From: Planococcus citri
Lineage: Eukaryota; Arthropoda; Insecta; Hemiptera; Pseudococcidae
DNA length: 64,000 bases
Direction of reading: 5' to 3'
Assembly (NCBI RefSeq): GCF_950023065.1
Contig: NC_088677.1
Coordinates: 16,076,001-16,140,000 of the forward strand
Shown here: one piece after another, positions 11,355-21,180 of the stretch
How positions within the stretch are numbered: the stretch's first letter is position 1
Layout: each line of letters starts with the position of its first letter
Position numbers and translations under genes: made by a program
The notes under the pieces: generated by a model
Told to the model about the DNA's origin: nothing
Seen by the model: the letters and a program-made list of their open reading frames with translations, nothing else
The model's database searches: none

Positions 11355-14081
11355 CTACCGCCTTTTTCTTAACTTCGATTTGTACCCGGATTCGTCATCA
11401 GCAGGCTTTTTTCGATTACCCGCAGACTTTTGACGGTTATCCATAGTGAACGAATTGGATTCGCGTGATGACATTTCGGACGGTTGATGAGCCACGGAAG
11501 AGGCAATTTCTTCACACGCTTCTTGAAATTTAAGTCCTCGTAGCAGAGTAAAAATGCTTTTAGCTTTAGTAAAACCGATCTGGTATTTCTTTTTCCAAAT
11601 ATTTTCCATCATGTATTCCAGTACTAGTTTGGTAGTTTGGTTCGAAGGCCATATCACATGTTCGTTTTCACTTTCGTTTTTGGTTTCACTGGAAAAGTAT
11701 CCGCCATAGATAAGAAGATCATAAAACAACGTTCTGTCTTGTGTAAACGATTTCAAGATATCCATATCCGTACAGGATACTAGCATAGGAAACGACAATG
11801 CGGTGGTGTCATTGGTTAAGCTCTTTCCAATAATATCAACATCTTTCTCGGTGAAATAAATAGCTTCGTCCCAGAGATATCCTGGCCCACTTTTTACACT
11901 GTACGAAGTTCTGCGTTTTAGAGTGGTAAGATAGGCGGTTGCCAAATAGGGGTTGATCAACTCGAAGCCATTAAATGAACATTTGGCAACTTCGATACAC
12001 TGGTTCAATATTACATCGACATCACCCAATTCTAGACGCGTAGATACTTTTTTAATTGATTCTTCGGAATAAGAAAAACATTCACGAACCAAACTTTTAT
12101 TTGTCTCGTATTGTATGTATCCTTCTCGTACTTTTGATGGCATCCAAATTGAATAAATATCAATCTGGCAATCGAGGGTTTTTACAGCGAAATACGGATT
12201 CACTCCAAAAAATACATGCTTCGCTTTGGGAATTTCATTTTCAAATAGTAAAAATGTCCGGAATAACTTCGATAAATTTTTGTCCTCCCGATTCTGCTCA
12301 ACTTTCGCGAGCAGGTTGAAAACTACATCGCAGGAGTCCAGTAAAATGAAAACTTTTTCATTTGATTGCGCAAGATATAATACGAGCCTTTGCAACGAAG
12401 ACACCACTTCGTCCATAACATCGCCCAATCTTTCTTGTTCGCTTGATATATATTCTTCCGGTGCGTATTCATTCCAAATCAATTCCATTAAACTGCATAA
12501 AGACGCAAAAAACCACTCGTCGTCATTTTGCGCAATATGTACGTCTTTAAAATCTATGTTGACGACTGCGTGATTACTTCGATATTTTTTGTAAAGTTCA
12601 GGGCTTTCTGATGCGAACCGACACTTCTTGAAAAATGAATCCATTTCTGCATACTTCTTTTTTTTACTATGCTCATTGTCACCAACGACAGATTTTGAAT
12701 TCGAAGCATACAATTCGAATAGTCTCGCTACGCTCGATTTCCCTGATCCAGGAGGGAAGAAGAATGCAACAGGAATATCCGACTCTGTGATGACTGGAAA
12801 TAGTTTTGTGTTGTCTTGGAAATAGCATTCGTTTAGCATTACATCCACTTCATGCGCTAAAAAATGGGTACACAAATGTTAAAAAATAGGTAATGAAATG
12901 ATAATTTGTCAGTAAATTGAATAAAACACAAAACGTACTTGTATTTAGACCAGGTTCCCATTGTTGCGTGGCCAAGGCGATTTGTCCATTTTCTAGATGG
13001 TCTGTGCAAAACAAAAAAAATAAAAACATTTTTGAAAAAAAAATATATTTACATGTGAAGTGATATTTGAAGTGGAACCTTTTTTTTCAACCCTATTCGG
13101 GCCGGACACTCACGTAGATGGCGCTAGTGTGCCCATTGTTCTAGAGTTCAGACGGGGCTTTTTTCTTAACCCTTTCTTATCAGTCGTATTTTACCAAAAC
13201 GTTGGATTTACGAGTTAAAAATGAAAATATGAGTCGGTCATGATTAATATGCAATAATAATCGTAAAAATAATGTTCATCGAATTAATTTTTCAGTTTTA
13301 ACCCTTGAAATTAATGCTTTCGTAAACGCTGATAAGAAAGCCCCGTCTGAAAAATGTAAACATTCTAGCCAGCTCACTAGCGCCCCTATGTGAGTGTCCG
13401 GTCCGAATCTCCAAAATTCATTCTCCTGTTTTTAATTGCATTTGAAAAGCAAGTAGGTAAATAAAATGTAATGCATTTATTTCATCGATTATTCATTGAT
13501 AACGAAGTAAATAAATTACATTTTAATACTTTTCACTCAACGGTTTTTATTAGCTATAAAATGACATTGGAAAATTGAAGATAGCCCATATATTTTCTGA
13601 ACTTACAGTATGCTTTCTTTACTTCGTTGTGTGAACTTTCGTCTGAGAGTTCCAATTGAGGAGCTCATTGCAAAAGTAGCCCTTGTCACATGAACTTTTA
13701 GACACGTTTTATTCGATTGCACCTATTGCCAACAGCGGAGATCATGTTGTAATGATGAAATGACCGTCAAGTTAGTCTAGCCTGAGTAGCCCTGAGAGGA
13801 ATTGCTTTATAGAGTTTACATTCATGATACTGGGTACGCTCAAGGGAGAGCTTTGGAGATTGCATAGGTTCATGTGACAAGGGCTACTTTTGCAATGAGC
13901 TCCTCAATTTAATTAATATTTTATCAAAAGGTTCAGGTTTTACTTTAAATAAACAAGAAATTTGAGTAATCGTGTTATACTTACCGAATGCGAGATCTTT
14001 CTCTGCTAAGACTGCTCTCAGATGAATTGCTATAGGTTCTTCATGACTCCATAAGGAGCTGGTTGACATCACAGTGGACAT
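11355..14081 (-). CDS. AAA-ATPase_like family protein (bacterial-type), intact copy 1
   Basis: Three exons join in frame on the minus strand: 14081-13985, 13001-12939 and 12856-11355, predicting 553 residues. The exon-3 N-terminus has FQDNTKLF then PPGSGKSS (Walker A, about residues 88-95) and VFILLDSCDVV (Walker B-like, Asp near 227). It ends in the block LLIYGGYF followed by IWPSNQTTKLVLEYM, the order expected for the AAA-ATPase_like family (PF09820) known mainly from bacteria. The C-terminal PD-(D/E)XK nuclease usually fused to that family is absent; instead there is a basic tail with RNRKKPADDE and KSKLRKRR that could be a nuclear signal. Introns of 983 and 82 bases show it is a nuclear gene; the first intron carries two MITE-like insertions. 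Bacterial origin is inference. Confidence 0.75.
13095..13408. mobile_element. MITE-like inverted repeat in ATPase intron 1
   Basis: The ends ATTCGGGCCGGACACTCAC and GTGAGTGTCCGGTCCGAAT are near-perfect reverse complements. The match extends inward over GGCGCTAGTG, and a second inner pair CAGACGGGGCTTT / AAAGCCCCGTCTG lies near 13150 and 13338. A 314-bp non-autonomous element is the simplest reading. I could not define a target duplication. Confidence 0.75.
13654..13909. mobile_element. MITE-like inverted repeat in ATPase intron 1
   Basis: AATTGAGGAGCTCATTGC is followed by AAAAGTAGCCCTTGTCACAT on the left. The right end (13868-13909) is its reverse complement with essentially no mismatches across about 42 bases. 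The loop of about 170 bases has no open frame. High arm identity points to a young element. Confidence 0.8.
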
Positions 14082-14099
14082 TTTTACTGACTTTCGAAA

Positions 14100-14880
14100 T
14101 CCTCAGATGCCAGATGCGAAGGAATGAAGGATATGATATGAAACAGAACTGAAAATGAAAAATGTTTGTAAGAAAAATTATCCAACTCGTCAAGGCAGGA
14201 AAGTGAAATCCGAGCACATGTTACAATTTCGTTTCTGCACTCTACTGGGTAAATCTGAAGTCTACGAACATGTCCCTGAATCCCTGATTAGTTTTTTTAC
14301 TTTTTTATTTTTTTTCTTCTATCAGCTGTGTGAAGCGTACTTGTATAGGTTGGAGGTTGCAAGTTGCAATAATTGTTTGTTAAATTAAAATAAGAAATTA
14401 TTTTCATTTTTTTGGTGCAGATAGAATTTCACTTTTTTTAAATTTTATGGCTATGTTATTTATTACGAGTAATTAATAAATATTATTGTTCCAGCATTCA
14501 AAAATAGATCAATTTTTCACGATATCGATCAACGATTTGTCGATTAGCAATTAGCAGCAGCCAAAAATCTGCCCTACCTCAGTACCTCGCATCATAATTC
14601 TGCGAAAAAAAAAACAAATAAAAACGCAGAACTCAACGTTTATTTACATATGTAGAGAATCACAATTATGTGAGGAAGGAAAAAAGCTCGTATATATGTC
14701 GCTCAAATAAACCCAAAGGAAAAACTCATAATGTACCACTTATTCCTTAAAAAAAAAAACTATTACAAAGTAGTCAACGGGGAAAGTAATATTATAGCGA
14801 ACGAAAAGAAAGAAAAAGGAGCAAAGAACACGATGAGCATCACAGTTAAGTTCATAGTGGTGTTTTTTCTCATTTAAGGA
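14100..14880. repeat. Segmental duplication of ATPase 5' flank plus TENT4 3' UTR end
   Basis: Bases 14140-14270 (CTGAAAATGAAAAATG ... TTTCTGCACTCTACTGG) match 44135-44325. Bases 14490-14880 (TTTTTCACGATATCGATCAA, ATCATAATTCTGCG, TGTGAGGAAGGAAAAAAGCT) match 54190-54640, the 3' end of the TENT4 transcript region. The two halves are adjacent here but about 9.7 kb apart at the other locus, where foldback elements and the ubiquitin-Rpn locus lie between them. No gene of its own is seen. Confidence 0.75.
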
Positions 14881-14960
14881 AATGAGGATATTCAAAAATG
14901 AAAACGAGCACCCGAATTTAGCTAGTGGAATATTACTTAGTTATTAGGACAGCGTACATT

Positions 14961-15390
14961 TTAGAGGATGAAAACGTCGATGGTGTAAAATAAAGGAACA
15001 TAGTTTAGTTCTTCATTTACGGTCAACATGCCAATCATACGTTTATGCATTCCTAATTCGCCTTTCTGAGCTATTATCAACACTTTTTCAACGAATTCTT
15101 CATAGTATAATTTTATCATTCCAAAAAGGATCGCCGATCAGTGAAATATAAGATGAGTTGAATTAAAATAAATATGTAGAACATTAGGTCATCGTAGAAC
15201 GTAGAGCATGAACGAATGAAGATTCTTACTCGTTGTTTGTAATTGCAATGTACACAAGAGGATAAGCATTGGCGAGTACTGCCTCATCGTCATCTGTAAA
15301 AGTCACCATCTGCGATACAGTTGATGGCTGAATCGAGAAACTTGGTAGAACACCCTTAAGGATCCAGGTCGATAGCTGGTTAAGCTGGTA
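14961..15390 (-). other. Coding-like stretches of unknown gene
   Basis: Two stretches look protein-coding but I do not recognise them. A 52-codon open frame runs from an ATG at 15117-15119 to a stop at 14961-14963 and reads EEFVEKVLIIAQKGELGMHK in its first half. Upstream, about 15386-15228, another open stretch includes FTDDDEAVLANAYPLVYIAI and ends at a possible GTAAGA donor. I could not connect them with convincing splice sites, and stops close off all frames upstream, so they may be remnants of one broken gene. Confidence 0.3.
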
Positions 15391-15479
15391 TTGATCTATT
15401 CTCGAAATTCAACTTCTGCAATAACCATCTGTATAAAATAAAATGAATATTAATCAACGCTAAAACGTAAATGAACCGA

Positions 15480-15926
15480 TGAATATAAAATTACTCAACA
15501 CTAACTTCTACGATACCGTCGACATGATTCTCATTGATATTCTTATTCATCGCGTTCATATAGCTGCTCTGGAGAAATCATTGGCGAGAATTTTTCCAAC
15601 ATTTGGTACTTCTAACGCGTATCGTAAGGATCGTAAACCGGACGCAGATAGAGCTTCAGAGCACAGCAGTGATACCAGTCTGTAGAAAAGTCACCAGTTA
15701 TGAAGAATGTTTGAATAAAGATTACAATTATTCGATAGAGAATTCTGCTTACTTCATCGGTAGATTGAATCGAGTCATTTTGAGTTAGGAATAAATTGTT
15801 TTTCTCTGCGTGATCGGCGAATGGTCTTTTGACGGTCTTATTCTGAGGAGTATTCTTATAGAATATGGACTTTCCATTCATAACTGAAGTTTTGCCTTCG
15901 TAAATGGTTTCATTTGGTTCTGCCAT
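15480..15926 (-). pseudogene. TRMT1: tRNA (guanine-26) dimethyltransferase (TRMT1) fragment
   Basis: TRMT1 methylates G26 of tRNAs using SAM. The exon 15926-15753 starts MAEPNETIYEGKTSVMNGKS, resembling the family N-terminus (EGK..V...VFY), and ends at a GTAAGC donor. The exon from 15679 carries ALSASGLRSLRYALEVPNVG then KILANDFSRA, the diagnostic SAM-binding block of TRMT1. It joins only in a shifted frame and is followed within about 20 residues by a further frame change and stops. The region between the N-terminus and this block is also missing. I read it as a truncated, frameshifted copy that keeps a gene-like intron, so it came from genomic duplication, not retrotransposition. Confidence 0.7.
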
Positions 15927-16083
15927 TCTAATGATTTTATGAACAAATATTTACAATTACAAACAACTTAGGATACAGAAAATAACAAAACAAACAAATC
16001 GAACATAGAAGCACGTTGAAATTGGCGTACTGGACAAACTTCTTCGACTTAGAACTACAGGATTACGATATGTAACATAAATT

Positions 16084-17589
16084 CTACCGCCTTTTTCTTA
16101 GCTTCGATTTGTACTCGGATTCGTCATCAGCAGGCTTTTTTCGATTACCCACAGACTTTTGACGGTTATCCTTCGTGAATGAATTGAATTCGCGTGATGA
16201 CATTTCGGACGGTTGATGAGCCAGGGAAGTGGCAATTTCTTCACACACTTCTTGAAATTTAAGTCCTCGTAGTAGATTAAAAATGCTTTTGGCTTTAGTA
16301 AAACCGATCTGGTATTTCTGTTTCCAAATATTTTCCAACATATATTCCAGTACTAGTTTAGTAGTTCGGTTCGAAGGCCATATCACATGTTCGTTTTCAC
16401 TTTCGTTTTTGGTTTCACCGGAGAAGTATCCGCCATAGATAAGAAGATCACAAAACAACGTTCTGTCTTGTGTAAACGATTTCAAGATATCCATATCCGT
16501 ACAGGACACTAGCATAGGAAAAGACAATGCGGTGGTGCCATTGGTTAAGCTCTTTCCAATAATATCAATATCTTTCTCGGTGAAATAAATAGCTTCGTGC
16601 CAGAGAGATCTTGCTGGCGCGATGTTTACACAGTACGAGGTTCTGCTTTTTAAAGTGGTAAGATGAGCGGTTGCCAAATAAGGGTTGATTAACTCGAAGC
16701 CATTGAATGAAAATTCAGCCACTTCAATACACCGCTTCACTACATCATCGACATTTTCCAATTTCAGATATTCGCATGCTTTTTTAATCGATTCTTTCGA
16801 ATAAGAAAAACATTCGCGCACCAATTCTCTATTTTTTTCGTACTCTGCTTTCTTTGTTTGTGGCACAGCAGGAACATAAATTGAATAAAATTCCATTTCG
16901 GGATCAATGTGTCTGATAACGAAATTTGGATTAACACCAAAGTAAACATACTTCGCGCTGGTACTTTCAACTGCAGGTTTTAGAAACGTCGCGAATGACT
17001 TCGATAAAGATGCGTGGGGCTGATTCCTCTCAAGTTTTTCCAGTTGATTAAACACTACATCGCAGGAATCTAGGATGACATATGTAAACATGGTCATGTA
17101 CCGTCGTCGTAAGCAATGAAATGAGATTTGGTAAGGAACCGAGCACAGCTTTGCCTTCCCGCATATTCAACAGTTCACTTGACAAATGATCTTCTGGGCA
17201 GTGTTCCTTAAGAACCGCTATCATTATAGCTCTCAAACACTGATAAAATAACCCAGCGCTTTCGCCAATATTTACATCTCCAAAGTCAATGTACACGACA
17301 GGGCAATTTCTACGATATTTCGTGTAAAGATCACTCTTCTTTGACGCGAACCAACAAGAGTCGAAAAATTTATTCGTGTTTTCATACCGAATTCTTTCTT
17401 CATCACTAGCATCTTCATCGATAGTTTTCGACTTCGAGGCATACGATTCAAACAGTTGCGCTATGCTCGATTTCCCCGAGCCAGGAGGGAAAATAAAAGC
17501 AACAGGAGTTTTCGACCGTAAGATGACTTGAAACAACTTTGTGTTATCCTGGTAAAAACTTTTTCCAACCATTTCATCCACCTTATACT
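16084..17589 (-). pseudogene. AAA-ATPase_like copy 2, frameshifted and lacking 5' exons
   Basis: This is a close relative of the gene at 11355-14081, with highly similar C-terminal halves. The Walker A half (acceptor at 17590, PPGSGKSS near residue 42 of the open frame) lies in one frame to 17048. The Walker B half (VILDSCDVVF onward) lies in another frame from about 17097 to the stop at 16084, so a one-base shift falls near 17085-17105. Exon A and most of exon B are not found upstream, although a GTACGT-like donor remains near 17665. It is most likely a pseudogene; a single sequencing error could explain the frameshift but not the missing 5' exons. Confidence 0.75.
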
Positions 17590-18067
17590 CTGAAAAAATC
17601 GGTATACAAATGTTAAAATAATGATAATTTGTCAGTAAGTGAATTGAATAAAATACAAAACGTACTCGTATATTGGGCGTTACCTACTTTGGTCACTTTG
17701 GTCCACAGTGATAACGAGTTTGTAATAGCTTGCAACACCGCAACGTTGTGTTGCTCCTCGACTACCAACACACATCATCTTGAAAATTCCCTTTTTTTTC
17801 TCTCTGTTTTTCCTTCGTTGTGGAACGTCTGCAGTGCGGCCACATGTCAATATAATTTCTCTCTCTCTGTCTCTTTATTCAGAATGATGCTTCTTGTTTG
17901 GGTAGTCGAGGGTAGTATGTATTTTTTTTTTTTTACGATTTTACGTTCAATTGTTTCCACTCTCTATCTAATACCCATTCACCTTGGTTTCTTAGATAGC
18001 TCACAAAGTAGCCCTATTGTATTGTGATAGTCAGGATCAGAATGCCAGCGTACCTGTTTTAGGGTTG
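17590..18067. other. No gene recognised
   Basis: Remnants similar to the second exon of the ATPase family appear on the minus strand near 17664-17720 (CCAATATACGA before GTACG). The rest is T/C-rich and shows nothing that can be supported. Confidence 0.3.
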
Positions 18068-18345
18068 GTATTTACTAAAGCTCTTTAATACAAGTATGGA
18101 AATAGATTATACTCTTAAGAAAGTCATAGGATTTTACGTAAGTTTTACGTACTGCGCAGTGCGCGAGCAAGCATCAAATCAGCTGTTCACGTACAACGTT
18201 GCACCCCATTGTTTGCTCCACCCACCTCCACCGCGTGACGACACCAACCTGCCATGCGCAGTACGCAACACATACGTAAAATGCTATGACTTTCTTAAGA
18301 GCATACTCTATTTCCATACTTGTATTAAAGAGCTTTAGTATTTAC
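18068..18345. mobile_element. hAT-like MITE with perfect 8-bp target duplication
   Basis: The element 18076-18337 begins TAAAGCTCTTTAATACAAGT and ends with the reverse complement. The arms extend about 45 bases nearly without mismatch, including CTTAAGAAAGTCATAG. It is flanked on both sides by GTATTTAC (18068-18075 and 18338-18345). An 8-bp duplication with short TIRs fits the hAT superfamily (established knowledge). The loop encodes nothing. Confidence 0.88.
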
Positions 18346-18808
18346 GTATTTGTACATACTCGCGAATGAATCCACATAATTCTACCACTTAGGTAAATGG
18401 GTACAATTATTTTGAAAAGGTTGAACACTTCTGAGATGGTACTTTCCATAAGAAGAGGGTCGAAATTGTCAGAAAAGTGATGAAAAAGCAAAAAAGAAAA
18501 AAACTTTGATTCAAGTTTTGCATATGATTTTTCATTTTCTCTTCCTTTTACCAACAATAGGTACCAACATAAAACTCGAAATCGCATTATAACTACATAA
18601 TATTTCAGGGGAAAATGCATTGAACAAAACTTGTAGACCTCAAAATTTCGTATTAATCAACGTTAACGCCACCATAGGTACTTCATTTTTTATTGAGTTC
18701 ATACTCCATTTGTTCCATTTCAAAATGATTTCACAAATCACAAACAATCCTACCTAAAAAAAAAAAATGAACAAAACCAAAACTGAAGAGAATCTCATCT
18801 TACTGATC

Positions 18809-20215
18809 TTACAAGGGAACCACTCGAGGTGTCCGCCTCCGATTTGGACGGGACCGCGATTTTTGGGAAAAGCATGTTCTAAAACCCCAAAATCCAAATT
18901 TTCAGCTGCCCAAGTTCATTCTTCGATTTTTGGCGAATTTTTGAAAATCCAAATTGACTATTTTGGTGATTTATGCTTTTTTTTAAAAAGTACGTACTTG
19001 ATCAGTAAAAATGTTCAAAATAAGTCCTAAAACTGATATTAACCCCCCCAAATCCAAATTTCGCCATTTCCAGCCATTCTGGAGGCTCCAGCGCGATTTT
19101 TCAATTTCTCCAGAATTTTCAATTTGCTCCAGAAGGCGTGAATATGAAGTTGGGCAGCTAAAAATCGGGTTGTGTGTTATACTTACTCGAACTGTTTAGC
19201 GAATTTATTCACATTTGAGCCGATTCTGGAGGGGACACCTCAAGAGTGGGTTTTTGACAAGCTATTTTCATAAGCATAATAATTAATAAAAATATCCAAA
19301 AATTAAAGAGGGGCCCAAGAAAGGCTGGAAATGGCGAAATTTGCTCTCGTGTGGTTAATTAATGACGAAATACAGCAATTCGCGCAAATTTCAAAAATGT
19401 TCTCACAAACGAGGAATTTTTGGCTTTTGGATATTTTTATTTTGAAAAAAAGCTGGTCAAAAAACCACTCTTGAGGTGTCCGCTCCAGAATCGGTTCAGA
19501 TTTGGACAAATTCGTTAAACAGGTCGAGTATAACATACAACTCGATTTTTAGCTGCCCAACTTCATATTCACGCCTTCTGAAGCAAGTTCAAAATTCTGG
19601 AGAAATTGAAAAATCGCGCTGGATCCTCCAGAATAGCTGGAAATGTCGAAATTTGCCCTCGCGGGGTTAGTTCATGACAAAATACTGCGATTCGCACAAA
19701 TTTCAAAAATTTCCTCGTAAACGGTAAAATTTTGATTTTTTTGGATTTCTTATTATGAAAAAAAGCTGGTCAAAAAACCACTCTTGAGGTGTCCCTCCCA
19801 AAATCGACTCAAATGTGGATAAACTCGTTAAACAGATCGAGTATAACACACAACTCGATTTTTAGCTGCCCAACTTCATATTCACGCCTAATGGAGCAAA
19901 TTCAAAATTCTGGAGAAATTGAAAAATAGCGCTGGAAGCTCCAGAATGGTTTGAAATGGCGAAATTTGGATTTTGCGGGTTAATATCAGTTTTAGGACTT
20001 ATTTTGAATATTTCTACTAATCAAGTACATACTTTTAAAAAAAGCATAGATAAATCACCAAAATAGTCAATTTGGATTTTCAAAAATTCGCCAAAAATCG
20101 AAGAATGAACTTGGGCAGCTGAAAATTTGGATTTTGGGGTTTTAGAACATGCTTTTCCCAAAAATCGCGATCCCGTTCAAATGGGAGGCGGACACCTCAA
20201 GAGGTTCCCTTGTTA
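18809..20215. mobile_element. 1.4-kb long-TIR element with TTA target duplication
   Basis: The ends CAAGGGAACCACTC and GAGGTTCCCTTG are inverted. The arms continue for at least 200 bases (for example CCAAAATCCAAATTTTCAGC against its reverse complement near 20110). A 3-base TTA flanks both ends, as in PIF/Harbinger insertions. Inside, shorter copies of the terminal motif ACCACTCTTGAGGTGTCC recur near 19240, 19463 and 19775, suggesting internal tandem growth. No transposase is present, so the element is non-autonomous. Confidence 0.75.
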
Positions 20216-20604
20216 GATACCGCAATGTGCCTACACGGAAAATTAAAGATTCGTTCGATAAATGATTTTAAAACTCACTAAAAAGCTAAAAAATTCTCCA
20301 AAAATTCATTTGCGATTTTTTTTTCACAAAAAAAAACCTAAAATTGCTTGAAAGTTGTTTCAGGGCCTGAAAAAATTATCCAGATTTTTCACGAAAATAG
20401 TATGTACCAACAAAATTATTAAACTGGAGAACATGATGATCGGCTTAAAATTAGGTGTTTGTAAGTTGATTCAGAATTTGAATTCTGACTTCGTATGGGA
20501 AGGGGGAAGAGAGGAGATATGGGGGTCCTCAAAACGGATCAAATTGAAAAACTCAGGTTGAACTTAATGAAAACATGAATATTATTTATCATTTGATATA
20601 AGTA
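20216..20604. other. No gene recognised
   Basis: AT-rich flank of the Polinton. I see no supported feature. Confidence 0.3.
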
Positions 20605-20610
20605 GGTACT

Positions 20611-21085
20611 AGTAGATATAAAATGTATTTCCTGGCACTGGAGTAAGAATTCTTACAATACATTTTAAATTCAAAAGTATGTGGAAACTTATGTGAAAAA
20701 TTTCACATAAACCTTCACATAGTTTTTCATTCAATCAAATGCAAAAATATTTACAAAACTTAGATATTGAAATGAAATGCAAAATTTTTTGCAATACTTA
20801 AACATTTCAAACAAATGCAAAAATTTCATCAAAACTTGAACATTTCAATGAAATGCAAAAATTCTTTCAAAACTTAAACATTTCAATGAAATGCAAAAAT
20901 TCATTCAAAACTTAAACATTTCAATGAAATACAAATTCTTTCAAAACTTGAACATTTCAAACAAATGCAAAAATTTCATCACAACATTACCATTATACCA
21001 CTAGTTAAAGAAAACGTTATCTCTAATAAAGTGGTAACACAAACACCAACACCTTTATCATAGAAACTGATTCTTTTAACTAATG
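20611..21085. repeat. Polinton left terminal inverted repeat
   Basis: It matches the right end in reverse complement. It contains an internal run of about 28-base units, 'AACATTTCAAxxAAATGCAAAAAT' in character, with more copies than the right TIR. The inner limit is where ACTGATTCTTTTAACTAATG is last shared. Confidence 0.92.
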
Positions 21086-21180
21086 AATTTTTTCCACTGT
21101 GAACGAATTTTTTTGCATTTGAAGTACACCATCTTTTAGAAATTGATCCATTAGTTAAAGAAATCAATTTCAATAATAAA

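Noticed and set aside
20741..20985. Regular 28-base repeats with spacers, CRISPR-like at first sight
   Set aside because: The units are contiguous A/T-rich tandem repeats in a Polinton TIR of a eukaryotic genome, with no unique spacers or cas genes.
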